A stretch of 64,000 bases of DNA from positions 1 through 64,000 of the forward strand of contig NZ_FOAF01000006.1 in the NCBI RefSeq assembly GCF_900109575.1. The letters run 5' to 3'. The first letter of the stretch is position 1; the number at the start of each line of letters is the position of its first letter. Both the position numbers and the translations under genes were made by a program. Positions 43,543 to 51,831 of this stretch are shown here, piece by piece. The notes below the pieces were generated by a model that was given only the letters and a program-made list of their open reading frames with translations, did not search any database and was not told the origin of the DNA. The DNA comes from Olivibacter domesticus (lineage in GTDB: Bacteria > Bacteroidota > Bacteroidia > Sphingobacteriales > Sphingobacteriaceae).

Positions 43543-45042
43543 TTAATTCCAGTCAGGGTTTTGCACCAATTCCCTATTAGCATTTATTTCATCCTGTGGT
43601 ATTGGGAAATACCTATATTTTGCCTGCACATTTCGTTGCGGATACACATCGTTTGTAGCCGTTGGTATAACCGTCATAAATTTACCCGTTCTTGTTAAGT
43701 CGTACCAGCGATCTCCCTCTGCAAAGAATTCCCAAGCCCGTTCCTGTATCACCGCATCAATAAAGCCCTCATTCCCTAAACCAGGTACTAAGGCCTGTAG
43801 ACCAGCACGTGTACGAACAGTATTTAAATAAGCATAAGCCGTCGTTGTTGGTCCATTTAATCTTGCTTCTGCCTCTGCCGCAATTAGATACACATCGGCT
43901 AAGCGTAAAATTGGAATATTCCGGATCGTGCCCGTTGTCGATACCGGATCTTGGTATTTTTTGATTAAAACCGCTTGCGGCGTAAAAGGAGAAATATTCC
44001 TCTGCGCAACCCATTCTCCATCTCTATTCAGATAAGTAGTATCCAACATCTTTCTTCTTTGATCACTCGGATCGAAAGAGTTGAAAAACGACATATAAGC
44101 AAACATGGAACCGTAAGAGGTACGCGCATATTCTGCCCCTCCACTACCCGATGGACCACACAGGCCAACCAACTGGTGGCCATTTCCCGGCGAAATAGGA
44201 TCGCATTCATAAGACCAGATCATTTCCTTTCGCGCATCATCTTCCTTTGTATATGCATATAAATCGACCACATTCGGTATGAGCGAATAAGTTCCTGAGC
44301 TTATCACCAATTGCGCTTTTTCCAGTGCTGTCGACCAGTCTTCATTGTATAGTGCCACCTTCGCATAAAGGGTATAAATAGCTTCCCGCGATGGTCTTCC
44401 AGGTACTATAGAAGGGTAAGAAGGTAAACCAGCAGCATAAGCACTATCCAGGTCGCTGTATATCTGGCTATACACTTCCGGCAAGGCGCTTTTAGGTGTA
44501 TAAGCCTCTGCCTGCGTTACACTCGGCGTGATTTTCACGGGGATTTCACCGAAATTTTTTGTGAGCATCCAAAAATAAAAAGCCCTCAAAAAGTGCGCTT
44601 CACCTAAGATTTGCGTTTTCCTGGTTTCATTCATCGTAATTTCCGGCACCTTTGTAAGTACCCAGTTTGCCTGTTCGATACCACTGTAGCAAGATGTCCA
44701 AATCTGCTGTGGTGATTCGTTTAACCTACCTTGACTACGCTGTATTGTATAGGTTGGATCTAGCGTAAAAAGCGTTAGGGAATTTCGGCCAACCACCGCA
44801 CGTGGAAAAACCTGATCGCTGCTTAGATCGGGCACGAGGGTTGCAGCAGGACCGCCGTATAGAGGGCCCATCGCACTATATACAGCTAAAAGGCCTTTCT
44901 CAGCATCTGACGCTGTTTTATAAAAAGTCTCAGTAATGATAGAAGAATATACATCTTCTTCCATGCTGCAAGAAGTATAGGTAGAACTTATTATCAATAC
45001 CGACAATAATTTCCAAATGTTTTTATATTTAAAAAATTTCAT
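43543..45042 (-). CDS. SusD/RagB family glycan-binding lipoprotein
   Basis: Outer-surface lipoprotein that binds the target glycan and covers the SusC barrel. The ATG at 45042 is preferred over the TTG two codons earlier. Lipobox SSTYTSCSM gives the lipid-modified Cys at about 25. SusD features are ETFYKTASDAEKGLLAVYSAM, the TPR-like region WTSCYSGIEQANWVLTKVPE with GEAHFLRAFYFWML, and the C-terminal ILRLADVYLIAAEAEARLNG and IIQERAWEFFAEGDRWYDLTRTG (reading with the V-I-Q start). Length 499 aa is typical. It follows susC by 23 bases. Confidence 0.96.
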   Translation of the reverse strand: MKFFKYKNIWKLLSVLIISSTYTSCSMEEDVYSSIITETFYKTASDAEKGLLAVYSAMGPLYGGPAATLVPDLSSDQVFPRAVVGRNSLTLFTLDPTYTIQRSQGRLNESPQQIWTSCYSGIEQANWVLTKVPEITMNETRKTQILGEAHFLRAFYFWMLTKNFGEIPVKITPSVTQAEAYTPKSALPEVYSQIYSDLDSAYAAGLPSYPSIVPGRPSREAIYTLYAKVALYNEDWSTALEKAQLVISSGTYSLIPNVVDLYAYTKEDDARKEMIWSYECDPISPGNGHQLVGLCGPSGSGGAEYARTSYGSMFAYMSFFNSFDPSDQRRKMLDTTYLNRDGEWVAQRNISPFTPQAVLIKKYQDPVSTTGTIRNIPILRLADVYLIAAEAEARLNGPTTTAYAYLNTVRTRAGLQALVPGLGNEGFIDAVIQERAWEFFAEGDRWYDLTRTGKFMTVIPTATNDVYPQRNVQAKYRYFPIPQDEINANRELVQNPDWN

Positions 45043-45065
45043 AACCAATTAAATTTAAACAGCCC

Positions 45066-48000
45066 TTAAAAATTTACCTGAATACCTGCTATAAACGACC
45101 TAGCTTGCGGATAAACCAAATTATCAACACCAATTTCCTTGTTCGAACCCGCAAAAGTGTTTACCTCCGGATCATAACCCGAATAATCAGTAATCGTAAA
45201 AAGGTTATTGCCACTTACATAAAACCTAACATCACTCAACACCCCTTTCAATCCCGATAAGCGATATCCCAAGGTCACATTACGCAGACGCAAATAAGAG
45301 CCATCTTCCATGGAATAATCGCTTATGGGTAATCTTCCCCCAACAAAGGGGCTAGAATATTGATTGCTGTGATTCTCCGGTGTCCAACGATTTACCACTC
45401 CTTTAAACAGATTTCGTTGCCCAATTGGGTTTTCAAATGATAACCTACTGATATTATAGATATCATTGCCCTGTGTTCCCGACAGGAACATACTTAAATC
45501 AAAATTCTTGTAACTTAAATTGGTAGAAAAGCCGTAAATAAATTTAGGATTAGGATTTCCCGTAATGATTTGGTCGTTCGAATTAATAATTCCATCATTG
45601 TTAATATCCTTCACTTTATGCCCGCCTACACGACCATCATAACCCGGCACAATTTCGTCTACACTTTGGTTGATCCCATCAAAAACGTATGTCTTAAAAA
45701 CACCCAGGGGCTCTCCCACTTTAAGAAGTGTGTAGTTGGTAATAAATCGCTCGTTTGTAACACCACCATCTAAATCCAACACCTTATTTCTATTTATGGT
45801 CATATTGGCCGCTACCGACCATTTAAAATCACCATCAAAAATTGTCGCATTCGCCGCTATTTCAACGCCCTTATTCTCCAAAGACGCAAAGTTTCCTATC
45901 ATCGTTGCGTATCCGGAAGAAAGCGGAAGTGCCTGCACATATAGCAAATCATCGGTACGTTTATGATAATAATCTGCCACAAACGATAACCTATTGTTGA
46001 ACAGGCTAACATCGAGCCCGATATCCAGTTGTTTGGATTTTTCCCAACGCAAATCCGGATTCGCGATACCGGTTGGTCCAATGGCTGTTAACCAGGTATT
46101 GCCTATATTGTAGCCGCTGTTAGCAGCCACCGTTGCAAGCGACTGATACGGGATGATTCCTCCTGCATTGCCACTAATACCATAGCTGGCGCGCAGTTTT
46201 AAATCAGAAATTGCTTGCACATCCTTTAAAAACGGTTCCTCACTAATTCTCCAGGCACCAGATACTGCCGGGAAAAAGCCATATTTGTTATTTGCTCCAA
46301 ATTTACTCGACCCATCTACCCTTGCCGTTACATCCAGAAAATACTTATCCCTAAAACCATAATTGATACGGCCCATGTAAGAATCCAAGCGCTGTGACGT
46401 TTTTTCGCTTGATACCGTCTGGTTTAAAGCAAGCTGTAGCGCCTCATTTACAGTGGCATCGTTCGGAAATCCCGTTGCACTGATTCTGTTCATCTTATAA
46501 CTCTCGGTTTGCGTAGCAAACAAACCGGTAAATTTCAACGAATGGTCCTCTCCTATTTTCGTTGTATAAGTTAATAAACTCTCATGGAGTAAATTGAGGT
46601 AGTCGCGGTTCTCCTTTGATGCCGAACCGGAATTTTCGTTAACATCTGCAGCATTTAGAATAGATAGAGGTGAATAGTTGTCATATAAACGGTTCTCAAT
46701 ATCCGAATTAAAGGATGCGCGATAAACCAAACCCGGCAAAATGGTATACTCGCCAAATAAATTGATTAAGGTCCTTTTAATGTTATTACGCTGTAAGATT
46801 TCTGTGAAATTGAGTGGGTTTACTACCTCCCTATACCTACCATTTCCTTGCTCGCCAAATGGGAATACCGAACCATCAGGCCGATAGGCCTGTAGTACAG
46901 GAGGAGCACCAACCGCTGCCCCCAAAACACTTCCGGTTACCACCCCGCCACCATCTAAGGTTTCGGCACCCGCATTAACACCATTATTAGTAGAATAACT
47001 ACCTAAAATACTAGTCCCTATTTTAAAGCGATCACTAATCTTATGGTCCACATTTAGCCGATAAGAATAGCGTGTGAAATCAGAATTTACAATAATCCCG
47101 TCCTGTTTAAAATAATTTAAGGACAGGGATAACTGCGTCTTGTCGTTTCCACCGTTTATAGCTAGTTGCTGGTTGTTAATAGGAGCACTTTGAAAAATAA
47201 GATCCTGCCAGTCTACCCCTTCACCCAAAGAAGCAGGATCTGGATAATAATTATCTTTAAAAACCTCATTCTCTAAGGTAGCAAATTCAGCTGCATTCAA
47301 CAGGTCAAGTTTTTTACCAACCTTCTGTATGCCATAATAACTCTCCAGGGCAATGCGGGTAGCGCCTTCCTTACCTCTTTTTGTAGTAATCAGCACGACT
47401 CCATTTGCAGCCCGCGCGCCATATATAGCTGATGCAGAAGCATCCTTGAGTACCTCAACCGATTCAATATCATTCGGATTGATCGTAGAAAGCGGGCTCA
47501 CATCATTGATTCCCCCACTATTTGAAATCTGAATCCCGTCTACAATATAAAGCGGTTCCGAATTTCCATTAATAGAATTTGTTCCACGTATCCGGACACT
47601 CACATTTCCACCCGGCGAGCCCGAATTCTGATTTATTTGAACACCCGAAACGCGCGATTGTAGTCCTTGGGCCACATTTACAACCGGCATCTGCGTCAGC
47701 TCATCGGCCTTCACCGAAGCAATAGAACCCGTTGTTTCTATTTTCCGCTGCGTACCGTAACCCACCACTACTACCTCATTCAGGACTTCATTTTTTTCCT
47801 TTAATTGCACTTTAAACACTAACTGATCGCTTTTTAAAGGAATCGTTAACGTTTCATAGCCTATCAAAGAAAAAAGCAGTGATTGGTCGCCCTGCTCAAC
47901 ATCCAGTCTATACTTGCCTTCCACATCCGTTTTAGTACGCACTTGTTTACCCGTTACCGAAATGGTAACGCCAGGAAGGTTTGCTCCGCTTATCTCGTCT

Positions 48001-48092
48001 GTCACGGATCCGGTTATCGTCCGTTTTTTTTGTGCTAGTACGGTTCCCATCCCGATTATTGCACAGAGAAATGTTAATAGAATTTTACGCAT
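45066..48092 (-). CDS. SusC/RagA TonB-linked outer-membrane protein
   Basis: TonB-dependent oligosaccharide importer of 1008 aa. Signal peptide MRKILLTFLCAIIGMGTVLAQ, then a carboxypeptidase-regulatory-like domain (TITGSVTDEISGANLPGVTI, 24-105), the SusC signature EVVVVGYGTQRKIETTGS, plug domain (SGVQINQNSGSPGGNVSVRIRGTNSI, LYIVDGIQI, SVEVLKDASASAIYGARAANGVVLITTKRGK) and a 22-strand barrel ending in the C-terminal Phe. No STN domain is present, so regulation is probably by the divergent GntR protein and not by an anti-sigma relay. First gene of the PUL operon. Confidence 0.97.
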   Translation of the reverse strand: MRKILLTFLCAIIGMGTVLAQKKRTITGSVTDEISGANLPGVTISVTGKQVRTKTDVEGKYRLDVEQGDQSLLFSLIGYETLTIPLKSDQLVFKVQLKEKNEVLNEVVVVGYGTQRKIETTGSIASVKADELTQMPVVNVAQGLQSRVSGVQINQNSGSPGGNVSVRIRGTNSINGNSEPLYIVDGIQISNSGGINDVSPLSTINPNDIESVEVLKDASASAIYGARAANGVVLITTKRGKEGATRIALESYYGIQKVGKKLDLLNAAEFATLENEVFKDNYYPDPASLGEGVDWQDLIFQSAPINNQQLAINGGNDKTQLSLSLNYFKQDGIIVNSDFTRYSYRLNVDHKISDRFKIGTSILGSYSTNNGVNAGAETLDGGGVVTGSVLGAAVGAPPVLQAYRPDGSVFPFGEQGNGRYREVVNPLNFTEILQRNNIKRTLINLFGEYTILPGLVYRASFNSDIENRLYDNYSPLSILNAADVNENSGSASKENRDYLNLLHESLLTYTTKIGEDHSLKFTGLFATQTESYKMNRISATGFPNDATVNEALQLALNQTVSSEKTSQRLDSYMGRINYGFRDKYFLDVTARVDGSSKFGANNKYGFFPAVSGAWRISEEPFLKDVQAISDLKLRASYGISGNAGGIIPYQSLATVAANSGYNIGNTWLTAIGPTGIANPDLRWEKSKQLDIGLDVSLFNNRLSFVADYYHKRTDDLLYVQALPLSSGYATMIGNFASLENKGVEIAANATIFDGDFKWSVAANMTINRNKVLDLDGGVTNERFITNYTLLKVGEPLGVFKTYVFDGINQSVDEIVPGYDGRVGGHKVKDINNDGIINSNDQIITGNPNPKFIYGFSTNLSYKNFDLSMFLSGTQGNDIYNISRLSFENPIGQRNLFKGVVNRWTPENHSNQYSSPFVGGRLPISDYSMEDGSYLRLRNVTLGYRLSGLKGVLSDVRFYVSGNNLFTITDYSGYDPEVNTFAGSNKEIGVDNLVYPQARSFIAGIQVNF

Positions 48093-48289
48093 GGTTAGCC
48101 ATAATTAGTTTACATTGGTGTGGTCTGGTCTGGTAATTAATACCAGCAAGCAATTATAGGCAGTTTCATTTTAAAATCCAAATTATTTTTTATATTCGTA
48201 TAATATATTGATTTATAAGATCAAAATATCATAAAAAATTGGTTTGGTGTGGTCATGCATATCCTATCAATTTATTAATCATTTAAAAC
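48093..48289. promoter_or_regulatory. Divergent susC/gntR regulatory region with repeated operator-like sites
   Basis: The 11-base sequence TTGGTGTGGTC occurs twice in the same orientation, at 48115-48125 beside the susC start and at 48244-48254 beside the gntR start. The first copy continues into a further TGGTC and an inverted repeat, CTGGTA-ATTAA-TACCAG (48130-48146). TGGTC half-sites are a common theme of GntR-family operators. Placement next to both starts suggests the GntR protein controls both units and itself. The central 48150-48240 part is AT-rich and probably carries the promoters. Confidence 0.6.
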
Positions 48290-49318
48290 ATGTCTAGTAC
48301 AACAAAATCTTTAGAAGAGAAGAGTGATTCCTCCAGTCAGCGCATGAAATACCTGCAGCTGGTAGATCATATACAACAGCTTATCGAAACAGATCAATTA
48401 CATATTAACGATCGGTTACCTTCGTTAAAACAATTTGAAAAGCAGTTTCATATCAGTAAGGAAACTGTTTTAAAAGGCCTGAATTATTTACTTGAAAAAG
48501 GTATTATTGAGTCGGTTTACAGGAAAGGGTATTATGTACGAAGAAAGTCGGTTGAACATACTTTTCGTGTTTTTCTGCTGCTTGATAAAATGAATCTTAT
48601 GCGCGATAAATTTTATCACACCCTTTTCGAAGCGATAAAAGATAAAGCAGATATTGATGTATACTTTCACCATCACAATGTAAAGGTATTTGAAAAATTG
48701 ATCACCGAAAACCTTCAAAGCTATACACACTTTGTTGTAGCGGCCTATCTAAAAGAAGATGTCTCCACGATCCTTAACCACATTCCGCCTGCTAAAAGAA
48801 TCCTGATCGATTTCGATCAACCACATTTAACAGGCAAATATTCTTCCATCTATCAAGATTTCAAGTTAGACATATATGACGCGCTTACACAAGTAAAGTC
48901 TCAATTAGCCAAGTATACACAGCTTATACTCATTGTACCCGCTGCGGCATTCCATGCTACATTAGTAATCGATGGATTTCTGCAATTTTGCCAACAGCAC
49001 CAGTACCCATACGTTATACAACATGAAGTATCCGCTGCTAATTTCCAAAAGGGAAATGTATATATAACCTTCAGTAGATACGATACGGATGATGTTGCGC
49101 TCATAAAATTAGCTCGCCAGAAAAAATACCTGTTAGGAGAAGACATCGGGCTTATTTCTTATAACGATACCGATGTAAAAGAAATTTTGGAAGGTGGTAT
49201 TACAGTTGTTTCTTCAGACTTTGAGGCAATGGCTAATCAAGTAGCCGAAACCATTGAAAAAAAGCAGATTACCAGACAGCGGAATCCTACCAAGGTCATT
49301 CTTCGCCAGTCTTTATAA
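48290..49318 (+). CDS. GntR-family transcriptional regulator with sugar-binding-like domain
   Basis: Cytoplasmic regulator of 342 aa. The winged helix-turn-helix lies at about residues 20-88 (LVDHIQQLIETDQLHINDRLPS, FHISKETVLKGLNYLLEKGIIESVYRKGYYV). The rest (about 95-340) resembles a LacI-type periplasmic-binding fold (FRVFLLLDKMN, HFVVAAYLKEDV, GLISYNDTDVKEILEGGITVVSSDFEAMANQVAETI), typical of Bacteroidota GntR proteins that sense a sugar. It is divergent from susC and shares its operator-like repeats, so it is probably the repressor or activator of the PUL. Confidence 0.92.
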   Translation: MSSTTKSLEEKSDSSSQRMKYLQLVDHIQQLIETDQLHINDRLPSLKQFEKQFHISKETVLKGLNYLLEKGIIESVYRKGYYVRRKSVEHTFRVFLLLDKMNLMRDKFYHTLFEAIKDKADIDVYFHHHNVKVFEKLITENLQSYTHFVVAAYLKEDVSTILNHIPPAKRILIDFDQPHLTGKYSSIYQDFKLDIYDALTQVKSQLAKYTQLILIVPAAAFHATLVIDGFLQFCQQHQYPYVIQHEVSAANFQKGNVYITFSRYDTDDVALIKLARQKKYLLGEDIGLISYNDTDVKEILEGGITVVSSDFEAMANQVAETIEKKQITRQRNPTKVILRQSL

Positions 49319-49352
49319 GCCAATCCTTCTGTATGTGTTATATATGATTGGC
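49319..49352. terminator. Possible bidirectional terminator
   Basis: GCCAATC (49319-49325) pairs with GATTGGC (49346-49352) around a 20-base loop, directly behind the gntR stop codon and between converging genes. The long loop and lack of a strong T-run make it a weak candidate. Confidence 0.35.
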
Positions 49353-49379
49353 AAGCCTTCCATGTAATCAACATCGTTT

Positions 49380-51506
49380 TTATTGAAGATCCAAGGAAAG
49401 GTTTACCATATTCATCGTTTCATGTATCGTAAAGGGTTGATGCAGGGCCCAACTCAGCGAATAAACCTTGCCTTTATTTACATTGATTGGCGTTAATACT
49501 TTGCGGTATAGTTGTTGGGGAATGTTCCGATCCACTTCAATTACTACCTGCCGCTGAAACATATTATTCGACTTAATAAGTAACTGGTTTATACCTTTCT
49601 TTAATTTAAGCAACACCACGTCCTGTTTTTCACCTGCCCGCTTATCATTATTATGAAGTAACAAATTCTCTCCATTTAGTGCCAGCGCTATTCCATCAGC
49701 CGATGTCAAGTTAATCAATACGCTCGTTTCTTTATCAGCTATTATTTTTTGTGCGTAATAATAACATGCCATCCTATCTGCCGGAAGTTTAAGCTTACCA
49801 GCATGGGGATTTTCTATCCATGCTTTGTTCTTCCAATTTTTATGCATGTCCAGTAACGGATCCTGTGAATTGATCTCACCGATTCCCTCAAAGAATGGCC
49901 CAGCCACATAACTTTTTTCCCATCTCACAGCAGTTTTATCTCCTTGAAGAACAATTGCTTTATCTCCTTTTAATTCAACAGTCGTTTGCTTCCCATCAAA
50001 GGTAAGATCTATTTTTTTACCCCTTTCCTGATCCGTATACCATAAAACAGGCTTGATCGTTTTCGCATGCGCTGTCTTTAAATTCCACGACTCTTTTACG
50101 GTGCTTTTAAATCGACTATTATAATCAATTCCAGAATTGCTATAATATTTAAACGAATTTTGATGATTGAGTAACAGTGGTTTGTTTCCCAAAGTCAAAA
50201 GATGTGTAGGACTGATTTCATATCCTTTATCAAAAGACAGAGCAATGACTTTAAAATCAGCATCAACGGAGAAATCTGCAGGTAGTTGAAGAACAATCTG
50301 TCCATTCCCTTTATTAGCAAGCACGGGTTTTAAATGAGGTTCACCAAAGATCGATGCGGTTGTCACATGGCCATGTATACGGGGCAAGTAAATCACATTA
50401 TCTTTCGGCTGTTTCATCACTAACAGATAGATCTTGTGAGGCGTACTGGTAACCGCTCCCCAATCGAAGATTTCACGAAAGGGATCGGGATTAACATCAT
50501 AAATAGCTTCCTGATTTGTATCCAACCATTTGCCTATTCGTAACAATATTTTTTTTTCATAAGGCACCACTTCGCCATTTCCCTTGGGCCCTATATTAAG
50601 TAAGTACTTTCCTCCCCTACTCGCTACATTAATTAAACTCGTGAGCTTCTCTTTAAACTTTTCTTCCTCCGGAACATACTTCTGCCAGGATCTATACCCC
50701 CAGGTTTCGTCAAAAAAGGAGGCTGGAGACTGCCAAGGAACTCCTATTTCATAGTCGGGCTGCTGGTTATCAGACATCACTGTAAAGTCTCCCATATCGT
50801 TGCCCAATCTACTGCCAATCATACAATTTGGTTGCAGCTGATGTACCAGTGCCCTCATCTCCTTACTTTGTTCAAAAGTATTCGAACCCATATCAAACCA
50901 CAATTCGGTTATTTCACCATAATTTGTTAACAGCTCCCTTATCTGCGCGAGATTATACTGATGATGAAGAGGTGGTATAGAATCAGAGTTATGGCTGGAA
51001 ATCGGAGAAGCTTCCGGAAAATGCCAATCAATATTAGAAAAATAAAGTCCTAGTTTTATTCCATGCCGTTTACATGCCGCCGAAAGCTCCTTGATAACAT
51101 CTCGTTGATAAGGTGTCGCTTTTACTACATTAAAATCTGTTGTTTGTGTGTTCCACATACAAAAACCATCATGATGTTTCGAAGTAAAGACAATCGCCCG
51201 CATCCCTGCATTTTTAGCCAGTAGCGCCACCGAATCGGCATTCCATTTTTCTGGATTAAACTGTTCAGCAACCTTTGCATAACTATCGCTGTAAATACCC
51301 GCATGCGCCTGAATCTGTTCTCCCAAACCTCTTGTAATCGGTTTACCATCCCAAACACTTCCTAATACCGAATAGATACCACCCCAATGTATAAACATAT
51401 TATACCGCTCGTCTTGCCATCTTTTAAGTTCTTTCGGACCCGGCTGCGCCGCAAGTTTAGTCGCAAACATTATTATTAACAGAAAGCAAAGCTTTCTTCT
51501 TAGCAT
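49380..51506 (-). CDS. Alpha-L-fucosidase, GH29
   Basis: Removes alpha-linked L-fucose; retaining mechanism. The start at 51506 (MLRRKLCFLLIIMFATKLAAQ) gives the best signal peptide; ATG 51524 and GTG 51551 are alternatives. The catalytic domain (about 25-360) has RWQDERYNMFIHWGGIYSVLG, FTSKHHDGFCMWNTQTTDFNV, KLGLYFSNIDWHFP and the nucleophile Asp in ITELWFDMGSN. A C-terminal beta region of about 340 residues (708 aa in total) is longer than the basic enzyme and likely binds glycan. It is convergent with gntR and divergent from the beta-helix gene. Confidence 0.92.
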   Translation of the reverse strand: MLRRKLCFLLIIMFATKLAAQPGPKELKRWQDERYNMFIHWGGIYSVLGSVWDGKPITRGLGEQIQAHAGIYSDSYAKVAEQFNPEKWNADSVALLAKNAGMRAIVFTSKHHDGFCMWNTQTTDFNVVKATPYQRDVIKELSAACKRHGIKLGLYFSNIDWHFPEASPISSHNSDSIPPLHHQYNLAQIRELLTNYGEITELWFDMGSNTFEQSKEMRALVHQLQPNCMIGSRLGNDMGDFTVMSDNQQPDYEIGVPWQSPASFFDETWGYRSWQKYVPEEEKFKEKLTSLINVASRGGKYLLNIGPKGNGEVVPYEKKILLRIGKWLDTNQEAIYDVNPDPFREIFDWGAVTSTPHKIYLLVMKQPKDNVIYLPRIHGHVTTASIFGEPHLKPVLANKGNGQIVLQLPADFSVDADFKVIALSFDKGYEISPTHLLTLGNKPLLLNHQNSFKYYSNSGIDYNSRFKSTVKESWNLKTAHAKTIKPVLWYTDQERGKKIDLTFDGKQTTVELKGDKAIVLQGDKTAVRWEKSYVAGPFFEGIGEINSQDPLLDMHKNWKNKAWIENPHAGKLKLPADRMACYYYAQKIIADKETSVLINLTSADGIALALNGENLLLHNNDKRAGEKQDVVLLKLKKGINQLLIKSNNMFQRQVVIEVDRNIPQQLYRKVLTPINVNKGKVYSLSWALHQPFTIHETMNMVNLSLDLQ

Positions 51507-51831
51507 ACTCCAGCGAACGATCATTTGATATATTTGCTTAAGGTTTAACACTTATACGAATAAGATATTCAATAATAAAAAAATAAACGAAACATGCCTT
51601 TTCAAAAACAGCTTCTTTTCATTTAAAAGAAGAAGAAAAAATGTCCCTTTTAATAAGATAGCTCAATAATAGCCAAAATAATCAATGGAATTCGCTATTG
51701 CTAATATTACATATTACTTTGCTAATTAAGCATAATGAGAAAAACGGGCTAAATCGCACATTTGTAATAAGCATATTTTGCGTAGAGAACCATTATCCTG
51801 TTATAAACCCAGTTTATTAAACGCTCAAAAA
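51507..51831. promoter_or_regulatory. Divergent intergenic region, GH29 and beta-helix genes
   Basis: AT-rich region that must carry both promoters. It has an inverted repeat at 51612-51632 with arms CTTCTTTT and AAAAGAAG around CATTT. No TGGTC sites like those at susC were seen, so these two genes may have their own control. Confidence 0.4.
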
